Below, piece by piece: positions 25,326-33,538 of a DNA stretch of 64,000 bases. The translations under genes were made by a program, and so were the position numbers. The DNA lies in NCBI GenBank assembly GCA_023388055.1, contig JAEWGW010000025.1, positions 558,001 through 622,000 of the forward strand. Direction: 5' to 3'. Position 1 is the first letter of the stretch. Each line of letters opens with the position of its first letter. Under the pieces are notes generated by a model. The model did no database searches and was not told where the DNA came from. It was given only the letters and a program-made list of their open reading frames with translations. This DNA is from Bacillota bacterium. GTDB taxonomy: Bacteria > Bacillota > Bacilli > Paenibacillales > NBRC-103111.

Positions 25326-25482
25326 TACATGAGCTTAAGCAGGAGCTAATGCCCCCATTTTCCGCCGCGTTGCATTTTTTTGCAAGAGGGAAAAAAATGA
25401 GATGTGGATGCTATGGAAAGTGTGCTATTTTATTAGAGACACTGGAATAAACCTATCTTTGAGGTAAAGGAGAGCGGTTAAG

Positions 25483-26616
25483 GTGCAGGAACTCAAAAAA
25501 TCAATAAACCCCTATAAAGTGGAACATACAGATTATTTAACTACAATCCGAACTCATAGAGCGATGAAGGTTCTTTCGGTATTCTGGGATGATGAAAGTT
25601 CTTCTCTACTTGTTGCTGTTCAGGTGGAATCAGCAAATGGCAGTTATCAGGTCGAATATATTCTTTTGGATGAAGCGCTGGAGATATCGGATGTCTGCAC
25701 AGAAAGTGAGGGGGTTCTCCCTTCTTTTCTTACGGCTCCGGATAAAACGGTTTGGGTAAGATTAACCTCTACCCAAACGGATAAAATCAAAGAAATCGTT
25801 CTACCGTTAGAAAATCGTGAACGGATTCGTGAGGAGAAGCTGATCACCGAGTTTGTGGAGGATTATGAGGTCAAGCTGGGACAGGAAACCGTTTATTTTA
25901 GCAAAGACATTTTTGACATGACCAAGAAAGATAAAATGGGACGATATCAGTTTGATAAAAAGCATCTTTTCAAAAGCCGAAAGACGTATCAGCTTCCCCT
26001 ACCCTCCCATGTAAAGGTGCTGTCTGGTGAAGTTACGCTTCAGATGGTCAACGCGCTTTACCCCAACAGGATTATGCATCGTGAAGTAGAAGGGGATGGC
26101 GCCGTTAGCCGGCAAAGAGAATTTTCATTGGGCCTGGACTATCATCATCTTTATCCAGTTCAGCTATCCTTTGACGGGAATAGCCGATTTTTTGTGACGA
26201 CAGAAAGCGAAATGCTGGAAGTCACAGTAGATGAACAAGGTCGTGTCGTACAAACTCAGCAGCTGGTTCAATTACATGAGGTTGGGGAGATGTTTTATAA
26301 CGTTTGGGAACCGGTTCTTCTGGACGACGCTTATGTGGTGCGGTTTAACTATGAAGACGGCAATGGGTATATTGTGATCAAGCAGGGAAAGGCGATGGAA
26401 TGTTGGCTTAAAAAGCACGAAGAATCTGTCTATATAGATAAGTTGAGCAATCGAGTTATGGAGTTGGAGTCATGTTCGTTAATGCTCACCCATCTCCAAA
26501 AAATATCCGATCAAAAGTGTGCGCTGATCTATAGCAGAGTTAGCGTGGAATCCCTGGATGAAGCCTTTAAGATTGGTATTCTTTCTGTGTCTGATCATTT
26601 AGTCCAACTTCCATAA
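25483..26616 (+). CDS. Hypothetical beta-rich protein
   Basis: This 377-residue protein starts at a GTG with AAGGAGAG upstream. It has no signal peptide or membrane segment. It is made of alternating hydrophobic strands (VLSVFWDDESSSLLVAVQVE, SRFFVTTESEMLEVTVDEQG, GNGYIVIKQGK), the look of a beta-propeller or repeated sheet. No family is recognised. It stands alone, and a hairpin follows about 110 bp downstream. Composition is AT-richer than the window average. Confidence 0.6.
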   Translation: MQELKKSINPYKVEHTDYLTTIRTHRAMKVLSVFWDDESSSLLVAVQVESANGSYQVEYILLDEALEISDVCTESEGVLPSFLTAPDKTVWVRLTSTQTDKIKEIVLPLENRERIREEKLITEFVEDYEVKLGQETVYFSKDIFDMTKKDKMGRYQFDKKHLFKSRKTYQLPLPSHVKVLSGEVTLQMVNALYPNRIMHREVEGDGAVSRQREFSLGLDYHHLYPVQLSFDGNSRFFVTTESEMLEVTVDEQGRVVQTQQLVQLHEVGEMFYNVWEPVLLDDAYVVRFNYEDGNGYIVIKQGKAMECWLKKHEESVYIDKLSNRVMELESCSLMLTHLQKISDQKCALIYSRVSVESLDEAFKIGILSVSDHLVQLP

Positions 26617-26723
26617 TTCAACTGCTTTTCTACAAATTTGAGATACCACTTCTTCCTCATTTAATGTCTACGGGCTTCATTTGGTATCACGATGTTCTAC
26701 AGATCATTATATTTCCTTACATA

Positions 26724-26760
26724 AAAAGAACAAGTGTTTCAAGAACGCTTGTTCTTTTTC
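26724..26760. terminator. Hairpin, first of a near-identical pair
   Basis: AAAAAGAACAAGTGTTT and AACGCTTGTTCTTTTT form a stem with T tracts on both strands. A close copy lies at 27306-27345, each just downstream of an XRE-type gene end. Confidence 0.7.
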
Positions 26761-26789
26761 GGAAATATGGGTAATGTGAGATCTGGCTT

Positions 26790-26858
26790 CTACTGCCGCT
26801 GGTTCTTCAACACTTCAGCTACAATATTTTTTACCATATCAACTGATTGGATCTTTTG
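26790..26858 (-). pseudogene. 3' remnant of a second XRE regulator
   Basis: The minus strand encodes QKIQSVDMVKNIVAEVLKNQ then RQ and a stop. This matches the last residues of the XRE gene at 27378 (QSIEMVKNIVSEVLRNAKQ). It lies directly downstream of the XRE gene at 26868, so a second copy of that gene's tail has survived here. Confidence 0.55.
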
Positions 26859-26867
26859 CACGTCTCT

Positions 26868-27203
26868 TTATTCTGTTGGTTTGGCGCGTTGTTTCTTATA
26901 CTCCTCTTCCACCATTTGAAAGAACTCTGTCGGAGAAATGTTCATAGCTTCACATAGTTCAAATATTTTGCTGACAGATGGTTCGTTTTTGCCCCTCTCG
27001 ATCAGAGAGATGTAGGCTCTGTCCACTCTGCACATTCCAGCCAAATCTTCCTGGCGAAGATTGGTTCGAGTCAATCGGATTTCCTTTAATTTCTCCCCTA
27101 TGATAGCCGTTAATAGTGGAATTCGTTTGGGTTTGCTGGATGATTGGTTCAAATTGGCCCCTACTCTATAGTTTTTCTTCCTTCCGCCTGTCTTTCCATT
27201 CAT
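26868..27203 (-). CDS. XRE-family helix-turn-helix regulator
   Basis: A basic N-terminal stretch of about 30 residues precedes a Cro/CI-type domain (IGEKLKEIRLTRTNLRQEDL, then AGMCRVDRAYISLIERGKNE and PSVSKIFELCEAM). The protein is 111 residues and ends in a charged helix. Start ATG 27203 has GGGAG just upstream and lies inside the short ORF 27166-27276, implying coupling. Plain XRE repressors of this size often control small divergent modules; no target is evident here. Confidence 0.75.
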   Translation of the reverse strand: MNGKTGGRKKNYRVGANLNQSSSKPKRIPLLTAIIGEKLKEIRLTRTNLRQEDLAGMCRVDRAYISLIERGKNEPSVSKIFELCEAMNISPTEFFQMVEEEYKKQRAKPTE

Positions 27204-27276
27204 CAATCTCCCGTGGATCTATGTCTAATATTTCACAAATATGCTGTTTTTGATTCCGGGCTTCGTTTAGTTTCAT
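27166..27276 (-). CDS. Possible 36-residue peptide overlapping the XRE gene
   Basis: ATG at 27276 opens a 36-codon frame with a protein-like charged sequence (MKLNEARNQKQHICEILDID, then PREIDEWKDRRKEEKL). It ends inside the XRE gene in another frame. The ribosome site is weak (GAGAGG, too far upstream). It could be a small partner protein or the relic of a larger gene. Confidence 0.35.
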   Translation of the reverse strand: MKLNEARNQKQHICEILDIDPREIDEWKDRRKEEKL

Positions 27277-27305
27277 AATGAAGAAACGCCTCTCGCTGTT
27301 TGCTT

Positions 27306-27345
27306 ACATAAATAGAACAAGCGTCTTAAGGGCGCTTGTTCTTTA
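27306..27345. terminator. Hairpin, second of the pair
   Basis: AGAACAAGCG and CGCTTGTTCT with a short loop; similar in sequence and position to 26724-26760, indicating a local duplication. Confidence 0.6.
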
Positions 27346-27377
27346 GGTTATATGGGGTATTGATCGAAAGGGTTGTC

Positions 27378-27722
27378 TTACTGCTTCGCATTCCTCAACA
27401 CTTCTGACACGATATTCTTTACCATCTCAATGGATTGGGAATCTTGATCGATCAGCAAGGATACGATTTCTTTGATTGTTGTTTCATTGTTAGTTAATTG
27501 TTCGTACTGATAAGAATACGTAAAGAATTGATGGACGCCAACACCTAAACCCTCAGCAATTTTCTCCAGGTTTAACAAAGATATATTCTTTTCTGCCCGC
27601 TCCACACCACCGATATAGGAAAAAGTAAAACCGCACTTTTCCGCTAAAACGGTTTGGGACAAACCACGGGATTTTCGAATTTCACGAATTCGTTTTCCTA
27701 CATTAACCAGGATTTCAGACAT
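27378..27722 (-). CDS. XRE-family helix-turn-helix regulator
   Basis: This 114-residue Cro/CI-type protein has VGKRIREIRKSRGLSQTVLA then EKCGFTFSYIGGVERAEKNI, and a C-terminal helix (EMVKNIVSEVLRN) that probably mediates dimerisation. The ATG at 27722 follows AGGTG; upstream in-frame starts to 27788 are not supported. The C-terminus is duplicated in the remnant at 26790. The gene at 27895 is transcribed away from it, so the 172-bp region between them may hold a shared operator. Confidence 0.8.
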   Translation of the reverse strand: MSEILVNVGKRIREIRKSRGLSQTVLAEKCGFTFSYIGGVERAEKNISLLNLEKIAEGLGVGVHQFFTYSYQYEQLTNNETTIKEIVSLLIDQDSQSIEMVKNIVSEVLRNAKQ

Positions 27723-27894
27723 ATGCCTACACCTCATGTTGAGTGTAGATGTAACACACTCTTTAAGAAATACAATAATAGAAGTCAAAACATTTAATGT
27801 TGATACTTATAATAGTCAAATGTATAATCAATTATGTATTCATAAGAGAAATAACACCCTGATGGATAATACAGTAAAGAAGGAGGGATCCGAT

Positions 27895-28185
27895 ATGCCA
27901 GACCCTTGGCCGGATTGGGTGCGGCCTGCTTTTGACTTGCGTTTTTTGGAGCGTTCGATTGAGGCGTTTAATTTGGTGGAAGTGAATGAGCTTGCTCAAC
28001 AGCAGGAGCACTTGGCCACCCAATTGAAGCTGCAGCTTACATCGGAGCAGTATCGGCAGATCCTGGAGTGGGAGGAGAATCTCAACTTTCGTTGTACGAT
28101 TGAAAAGGAATGGTTGTATTTTGCCGGAATAAGGGATGGGTTGAGCTTCTGGAAGCACCTGGTGAGCAGTTTGGCGGATGAATGA
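27895..28185 (+). CDS. Small hypothetical protein
   Basis: This 96-residue acidic protein is rich in tryptophan and glutamine (MPDPWPDWVRPAFDLRFLER; LAQQQEHLATQLKLQLTSEQ). An excellent AAGGAGGG site precedes the ATG at 27895, which is why the longer frame from 27736 is rejected. It is divergent to the XRE gene and a plausible target of it. No family is recognised. Confidence 0.65.
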   Translation: MPDPWPDWVRPAFDLRFLERSIEAFNLVEVNELAQQQEHLATQLKLQLTSEQYRQILEWEENLNFRCTIEKEWLYFAGIRDGLSFWKHLVSSLADE

Positions 28186-28198
28186 AGGGGGACGCAAC

Positions 28199-28385
28199 TC
28201 TAACGGACTCCAGCGCCGCTATTTGATCGAAAAGCGGACTTTTGCGATTCTAACGGACACCACAGCCTTTATTTCGGGGAATGTGGCTCATTTGGAGACG
28301 ATTTGGGCTCAATAGCGGCGCTCCGGTCCGTTAGAAATGCCAAACCCCGTTTTTCCGCGGATTAAGGTCGCTGGTGTCCGTTAGA
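28199..28385. repeat. Four-armed intergenic repeat, copy 4
   Basis: Forward arms TCTAACGGACTCCAGCGCCG and TCTAACGGACACCACAGCCT precede reverse arms CGGCGCTCCGGTCCGTTAGA and GGTCGCTGGTGTCCGTTAGA. The spacers also resemble those of copy 5 at 40997. It is followed by the 28-bp tandem repeat; nothing else is seen in 28186-28737. Confidence 0.75.
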
Positions 28386-28431
28386 TTCCCGTTTCCGTTG
28401 CCGATCCAGTCCGCTTCTGTTGGGATGGGGG

Positions 28432-28594
28432 ACAAGTGGGAGCCGCCAAGGGGATACAGACAAGTGGGAGCCGCCAAGGGGATACAGACAAGTGAGAGCA
28501 GCCAAGGGGATAGAGACAAATGGGATCTGCCAATAGGATAGATACAAATGGGAGCCTTCAATGGGCTCCAACGGAGTGGGGACAAGTGGAAGCC
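28432..28594. repeat. Degenerating 28-bp tandem repeat
   Basis: The unit ACAAGTGGGAGCCGCCAAGG followed by GGATACAG occurs perfectly at 28432-28459 and 28460-28487. Three more diverging copies start at 28488, 28516 and 28544, and a partial copy starts near 28582 after an insertion. There are no unique spacers. Confidence 0.9.
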
Positions 28595-28737
28595 GGAGTT
28601 ACCCCGGCAACAAGAAAGGCAAGCTGCTCAAAAGCGGGCAGCTTGCCTCTCGGACAAAAGCGGATTTTCCCTTCCGGTGCGGTTTCCCGACTAAGGAGCT
28701 GTAGGGAAATCAGCGGCACTTTATTTCGTCGTAGTCT

Positions 28738-29697
28738 CTAACCCCGGCTTAGTATGGCCAACGCCAGCACTACAAGGCGCGCGGCGGACAGAATGAGGAA
28801 GGTTTTGACGGAAAGGCTGAAGGTGACAGCCTTGATCTGCTGGCGGTCGAAGGCCCGCAGGTTGCGGTTCAGCGGCACCAGGGTGACGGCGATAATCAGC
28901 AGTAAATAAAGTGGAACCCCGAGCAAAGCCAATGCAATTATATCCACGTAGGATACATAATAAAGCCACCGGAACAGGAGCAAGGAGTTGCGCTTGCCAA
29001 TGTACTGCGGCAGGGTATAGCGGCGGTTCTCCAAATCATCGTCCATATCGCAGATGTTGTTGGCCAGCATAATGTTGGCAATACCCACGACCATAGGAGC
29101 GGAGACGAAGCAGATAGCGATGATTTCAATGAAGTTGATCCGTAGACTAAGCATTCCATCCCACAGCTCGGAGAGATCGAGGGCAACCAGTTGTCCGGAG
29201 CCAGCCTGGATGAAGATGGTGATGAACAGCAGAAGGAAACCCATAAATCCGCCTGAGAATAATTCGCCCAGCGGCATCCGAGAGATGGGCACCGGTCCGA
29301 AGGAATACAGAATGCCGACGAGGAAGGAAATGCCCCCCAGCGCCAGCACGAGGATGTCGCTGTTCAGCACAAGAATGACCCCGGTGATGGAGGCAATAAG
29401 CAGCAGTCCGAGAATAGCGGCAATAACGGAGCGTTCACTCAGCTTGTCATGGACAATGGCATTATGGCTTTCGTAGCCGTAGCCGCTGGTTTTGACGGCT
29501 TTTTTGTAGTCCATATAATTATTGATGGCTGTGGTACACATGTCGAAGGCGAGAAGGGAAACCAGCATAAGCGAGAAGGGCAGCAGGTGGAATTCATGGA
29601 AATGGTAATACGCGTAGAGAGTTCCGAAAAGGAAGGGAATCACACTGGCTACTTTTGTCTGGATTTCCACCAGCTTAAAAAAGGTTTTAACGTTCAT
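28738..29697 (-). CDS. dmkA: MenA/UbiA-type prenyltransferase for demethylmenaquinone (FLEET locus)
   Basis: This integral membrane enzyme (319 residues, about eight helices) is predicted to join a polyprenyl chain to 1,4-dihydroxy-2-naphthoate. It shows the UbiA Asp-rich motifs NNYMDYKKAV (NxxxD) and NNICDMDDDLENRRYT. The ATG at 29697 gives the usual short N-terminus; the ORF runs to 29760. It is divergent from pplA. In Listeria a MenA paralogue (DmkA) in the FLEET locus makes the quinone used by Ndh2. The neighbourhood here (lipoprotein, Ndh2, prenyl synthase, Eet proteins) supports that role rather than the main menA. Confidence 0.85.
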   Translation of the reverse strand: MNVKTFFKLVEIQTKVASVIPFLFGTLYAYYHFHEFHLLPFSLMLVSLLAFDMCTTAINNYMDYKKAVKTSGYGYESHNAIVHDKLSERSVIAAILGLLLIASITGVILVLNSDILVLALGGISFLVGILYSFGPVPISRMPLGELFSGGFMGFLLLFITIFIQAGSGQLVALDLSELWDGMLSLRINFIEIIAICFVSAPMVVGIANIMLANNICDMDDDLENRRYTLPQYIGKRNSLLLFRWLYYVSYVDIIALALLGVPLYLLLIIAVTLVPLNRNLRAFDRQQIKAVTFSLSVKTFLILSAARLVVLALAILSRG

Positions 29698-30027
29698 AAG
29701 CGCACCTGCCTGAGCAAAGGAATCGAAAGACTGCCGCTGCAGCCCCTGTACGGCGATCATAGCGGGTTTTCAGAAATTTGTCTATTGCGATATTTGCGAA
29801 GGAACCCGGCCATTGTTTTGGAGAATCATGAATTAAAATATTTTCCGATATCTTTTTTGGAAAAAGGTCTGTTCATAATCGAAGTTTTGGGGTAATTATA
29901 GGGGGATGGATCGGGAATCCTGGAAAGAAAGGGCTTCCATTTAAAGAGGAAAAAATTCGTCAAAGAAATGTCGAATGGAAAACGTGTGCGGTGAAAAAAA
30001 TCACTAGGTTTTGTGTTGGAAAGTTGA

Positions 30028-30057
30028 TATAATCAAACCTGTGTGAAATGGATCACA
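30028..30057 (+). promoter_or_regulatory. pplA promoter with Rex/Fnr-type operator
   Basis: An extended -10 (TGATATAAT, TATAAT at 30028-30033) puts transcription start near 30040. At 30042-30057 lies TGTGA-N6-TCACA, a perfect dyad shared by Rex and Fnr/Crp consensus sites. Its position over the start point fits a repressor such as Rex better than an activator. Confidence 0.6.
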
Positions 30058-30094
30058 AATTTTTAGAACATTTCTAAGGGGAGGAACTTAAGTA

Positions 30095-30982
30095 ATGAAG
30101 AAATCAACAGCAATTATAATGTCTCTTTCGCTGGTGGCAGTATTGGCAGCGGGCTGCGGAAGCAGCAAATCTTCCAGTCCCTCGGCTTCTCCGGCAGCTT
30201 CGGCTCCGGTGTCCTCGGCTCCGGCCGCTGCAGGCAAATATGCAGACGGTGTTTATTATGCTCAAGCCGACACATTCGATGCCAGCACCGGTTGGAAAGA
30301 AGCCGTTGGACTGAAGGTCGAAGGCGGCAAGATCGTATCCGTTAACTGGACTGGATTGAACAAGGACGGCGGTATCGACAAGAAGCAATATTCCCTTGAC
30401 GGCCGTTACGGCATGAAAGCGAAGGGAAAAGCCTCCTCAGAATGGCATGAACAAGCTGCAAAGGCTGAAAAATTCCTGGTTGAAAAGCAAGACCCGACTG
30501 CTATCAAATACAACGCAGAAGGCAAGTCCGATGCCATCGCCGGCGTATCCGTGCATGTAAACGGTCTGGCTACTCTCGCTGATAAAGCTTTGAAAGCTGG
30601 CCCTGTGAAAGCAGGCACTTACAAAGACGGCACCTATAAAGCTGAAGGCGCTGTTGATGCAAGCAGCGGCTGGAAGGATACCGTAACACTGACTGTCCTG
30701 GACGGCAAAATTTTCGCAGTTGAGTGGAACGGCATTCACAAGGACGGCGGCACCGACAAGAAGACCCGTTCGCGTGAGGGCAAATACGGCATGAAAGCCG
30801 GCGGCGCATCCTCCGAATGGCATGAACAGGCTCTGAAAGCCGAACAGTACCTGCTTGAGAAGCAAAATCCGGACGACATCAAACTTGCTGCTGACGGCAA
30901 AACCGACGCGATCGCCGGTGTATCCATCCACGTCAACGGATTTACCGAACTTGCGAAGAAGGCTCTTGGTCAAGCTAAATAA
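30095..30982 (+). CDS. pplA: PplA-type extracellular electron-transfer lipoprotein with two FMN_bind-like repeats
   Basis: This 295-residue exported lipoprotein has a signal peptide ending LAAGC with lipidation at Cys21. A Ser/Ala/Pro linker (22-47) precedes two similar domains of about 120 residues (GKYADGVYYAQADTFDASTG... and GTYKDGTYKAEGAVDASSG...). Each carries a flavinylation-like motif: D146-AIAGVS and D271-AIAGVS, with Ser as the presumed FMN acceptor. In Listeria PplA is flavinylated by an ApbE enzyme and passes electrons to outside acceptors. GGGGAGG precedes the ATG. It heads the operon with ndh2. An 11-bp hairpin after the stop may allow more PplA than Ndh2. Confidence 0.9.
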   Translation: MKKSTAIIMSLSLVAVLAAGCGSSKSSSPSASPAASAPVSSAPAAAGKYADGVYYAQADTFDASTGWKEAVGLKVEGGKIVSVNWTGLNKDGGIDKKQYSLDGRYGMKAKGKASSEWHEQAAKAEKFLVEKQDPTAIKYNAEGKSDAIAGVSVHVNGLATLADKALKAGPVKAGTYKDGTYKAEGAVDASSGWKDTVTLTVLDGKIFAVEWNGIHKDGGTDKKTRSREGKYGMKAGGASSEWHEQALKAEQYLLEKQNPDDIKLAADGKTDAIAGVSIHVNGFTELAKKALGQAK

Positions 30983-31002
30983 TGCATATCCGTTAAGCGA
31001 CA

Positions 31003-31031
31003 AACCCGCGGTTCCAACAAAACCGCGGGTT
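31003..31031 (+). terminator. Hairpin between pplA and ndh2
   Basis: AACCCGCGGTT pairs perfectly with AACCGCGGGTT across a 7-base loop. No T tract follows, so it may act as partial terminator or RNA-stabilising stem. Confidence 0.6.
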
Positions 31032-31069
31032 CATATCATCCAGTTGAATTTATCGTGAGGTGTAAAGGA

Positions 31070-32953
31070 ATGAAACAGATCGTTGTTTTGGGCGGCGGTT
31101 ATGGCGGCGTCCTGACAGCCAAGAAGCTCGGCAAGCGGCTGAAGAAGCAGGACGTGCGTATTACCCTCATCGACAGAAACCCGTACCATACCCTTCTGAC
31201 AGAGCTTCATGAAGTCGCAGCCGGACGTACGGATGAGGATGCCATCAAGATCGACCTGAAGAAGGTTTTTGCCGGTTTCAAAAATGTCGATGTTGTTCAG
31301 GATGAAGTTTCCAATATTGATCTTGATTCCCGAAAGCTGCAAGGCGGAGCAAAAACATACGCTTATGACTATCTGGTCATTGGCACAGGCAGCAAACCCA
31401 CCTATTTCGGAATACCCGGGGCGCAGGAGCATGCATTTTCGCTCTGGTCCTTTGACGATGCCGTTCGGCTGAAGGAACAGATTCTTCATATGTTCCGTGA
31501 AGCGGTAAAAGAACGCGATGCAGCCAAGCGCAAAGCCATGCTGACGTTCGTCGTTGTAGGCGCTGGCTTCACCGGTGTGGAAATGATCGGCGAGCTGGCC
31601 GAATATGTGCAGGATCTCTGCCGCGAGCATCATATCGAACGCTCCGAGGTTACGCTCTATGTGGTTGATATGGTCACCAAAATCTTGCCAATTCTCCCGG
31701 ATTCCCTGATCAAGAAAGCAGAAAAACATCTGGGCAAGCTGGGCGTAAATATTATTAACGGAACGCGAATCACCGGCGTTACTCCGGACAGCGTACAGCT
31801 GGGTAACCGTGAGATTGCTTCGAAGACGGTCATTTGGACCGCCGGCGTTGAAGGCTCGGATGTAGTAGCCGGTCTCGATGTCGAGCAGAAGGGCAATAAG
31901 CGCGTTCTGATCAATGACAAGCTGCAGGTTCCGGAGCATCCCGAGGTGTATGTGGTCGGGGACAATATGTTCTACATTCCGGAAGGCGCAACGGCTCCCG
32001 TACCACAAATGGTCGAGAACGCCGAGAATGCTGCACCGGTAATTGCCTACAACATCGCTTCTGAATTCCTCGGCAAGGAGAAAAAGTCCTATAAGCCGGT
32101 ATTCCATGGCGTGATGGTCAGCATCGGCAGCCGCTACGGCGTTGCCAATGTCGGTCTGCCCAATATGATGTTCAAGCTAAGCGGCTTTTTCGCTATGCTG
32201 TCCAAACATGCCATTAATATGCTGTATCTGGCGCAGGTATTGGGCTTCAATAAAGTATACACGTATCTGCTGCATGAAATCTTCCATGTGAAGCACCGCC
32301 GCAGCTTCGTGGGCGGGCATTTCTCAAAACGTTCGCCTAACTTCTGGCTGGTGCCGCTGCGTATTTTTACCGGATATATGTGGTTCAATGAAGGATGGGA
32401 AAAAGTAGGGAAGATTATAGACGATCCCAACAAGATCTTTCTGATCCCTGCAGCAACCGTCGCCAAGGATGGAACGGCCGGAGCTTCTCTGGCTGATGCC
32501 ACTGCCGCCGGCGCTGCTCAGGTAGGCGCAGATGCGGTTGCAGCTGCTTCCCAGGCAACAGCGCAAGCCCTGTCGGCTCTGCCGGTATGGGGTTGGGTTC
32601 ACAGTATTGTGGATTGGTCCATGCACCTGTTCTTTTACACCGGAGACGGCGGCTTTACCTTCCTCGCCAAGCTGTTCCAGTTTGGGATGGTCGGTGCCGA
32701 GCTGATCTGTGGCGCTCTGTTGATTCTCGGACTGTTTACAGCTCCTGCTGCCATCGTGACCTTTGCGATGGGCGCCATGATCTGGGTTTCGGGTATGGCC
32801 CCGCCGGAAATGCTATGGTATATGGCTGCTGCCATCGCACTGATTGGCGGATCCGGAAGCACCTTCGGACTCGATTATTACGTTTATCCGTGGCTCAAGC
32901 GCGTAGCTCGTCGCATTCCCATTATCAAGCGGTATTATCTATACGCAGATTAA
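31070..32953 (+). CDS. ndh2: Type II NADH dehydrogenase with C-terminal membrane domain (Ndh2 of FLEET)
   Basis: This 627-residue enzyme oxidises NADH and reduces quinone without pumping ions. The N-terminal 400 residues have two dinucleotide folds: IVVLGGGYGGVLTAKKL for FAD and TFVVVGAGFTGVEMIGELAE for NADH. They also contain VIGTGSKP and VYVVGDN. The C-terminal 200 residues form a DoxX-like membrane region (PLRIFTGYMWFNEGWEKVG; LFQFGMVGAELICGALLILG). Inside it is an alanine-rich insert (DATAAGAAQVGADAVAAASQ). The membrane extension is typical of the FLEET Ndh2. The ATG at 31070 follows AAAGGA; the GTG at 31055 is less likely. Confidence 0.9.
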   Translation: MKQIVVLGGGYGGVLTAKKLGKRLKKQDVRITLIDRNPYHTLLTELHEVAAGRTDEDAIKIDLKKVFAGFKNVDVVQDEVSNIDLDSRKLQGGAKTYAYDYLVIGTGSKPTYFGIPGAQEHAFSLWSFDDAVRLKEQILHMFREAVKERDAAKRKAMLTFVVVGAGFTGVEMIGELAEYVQDLCREHHIERSEVTLYVVDMVTKILPILPDSLIKKAEKHLGKLGVNIINGTRITGVTPDSVQLGNREIASKTVIWTAGVEGSDVVAGLDVEQKGNKRVLINDKLQVPEHPEVYVVGDNMFYIPEGATAPVPQMVENAENAAPVIAYNIASEFLGKEKKSYKPVFHGVMVSIGSRYGVANVGLPNMMFKLSGFFAMLSKHAINMLYLAQVLGFNKVYTYLLHEIFHVKHRRSFVGGHFSKRSPNFWLVPLRIFTGYMWFNEGWEKVGKIIDDPNKIFLIPAATVAKDGTAGASLADATAAGAAQVGADAVAAASQATAQALSALPVWGWVHSIVDWSMHLFFYTGDGGFTFLAKLFQFGMVGAELICGALLILGLFTAPAAIVTFAMGAMIWVSGMAPPEMLWYMAAAIALIGGSGSTFGLDYYVYPWLKRVARRIPIIKRYYLYAD

Positions 32954-32979
32954 TCCTTACTCAAATACAGGCATGTCCC

Positions 32980-33029
32980 AGGAGAGAGTCCCTGCTGCCC
33001 TATCGGCTTGCGGTATGGGACTCTCTCCT
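32980..33029 (+). terminator. Hairpin after ndh2
   Basis: AGGAGAGAGTCCC and GGGACTCTCTCCT are a perfect 13-bp stem with a 24-base loop. It probably ends or attenuates the pplA-ndh2 transcript. Confidence 0.6.
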
Positions 33030-33067
33030 TCCCGCTTTTTGGCGGCCTGCACAAAGGAATGGGTATT

Positions 33068-33538
33068 ATGGACATAAAACTGATTCAGGACACTCTGAGC
33101 CGGGTGGAGAGGCTGATTGATCCGGGAACCCATATCCGCCTCGTGGCGGATGAACAGCGGCTGGCTAAGCTGGCCGCTATGGTTAGCAAGGCTCCGCTGC
33201 CGCGCAAACGGAAGATTACCATTCTGGGCGGTTACCTGCTTCTCGACCTTGGCCTTACCTTTCATAAAGAGCTGGACCGCGAGACAGGGGAGGAACGGAC
33301 GAGAAACCTGCTTGGCGGCGATTATCTGTTTGGGGCTTATCTGCGCTGGCTAGTCCAGAACGCAGAGCATGAGCTGCTGGCATTTCTGGTCCCGATTCAT
33401 AAGAATATTCAAATCAGGCTCGCGGCCGGAGGGCTGCTGGAGCAGGCGTTTGATGATCTCTTAGACAGCTTTAGCCAATTTTTGCTCCGCTGCCAAACAG
33501 AAACACAACCCAAACAAGGAGGCCGCAATGAAGCTTGA
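33068..33538 (+). CDS. HepS-like component 1 of a prenyl diphosphate synthase (tentative)
   Basis: The protein has 156 residues, soluble and helical. The stretch LLGGDYLFGAYLRWLVQNAE, LLAFLVPIHKNIQIRLAAGG resembles component I of two-subunit heptaprenyl diphosphate synthases (GDxxxSxYY... pattern), though the match is weak. It overlaps the synthase gene by 11 bp, which supports a subunit role. The ATG at 33068 is chosen, 9 bases after AAAGGA. It could instead be a FLEET-specific accessory protein. Confidence 0.5.
   Translation: MDIKLIQDTLSRVERLIDPGTHIRLVADEQRLAKLAAMVSKAPLPRKRKITILGGYLLLDLGLTFHKELDRETGEERTRNLLGGDYLFGAYLRWLVQNAEHELLAFLVPIHKNIQIRLAAGGLLEQAFDDLLDSFSQFLLRCQTETQPKQGGRNEA

Noticed and set aside
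25059..25482. Riboswitch or other structured leader
   Set aside because: No recognisable conserved core; part of it is a methyltransferase remnant on the other strand.
28432..28594. CRISPR array
   Set aside because: Units are directly adjacent with no unique spacers and no cas genes are near; it is a simple tandem repeat.
31031..32107. 358-residue minus-strand frame opposite ndh2
   Set aside because: Shadow of the Ndh2 gene; no domain and no ribosome site.
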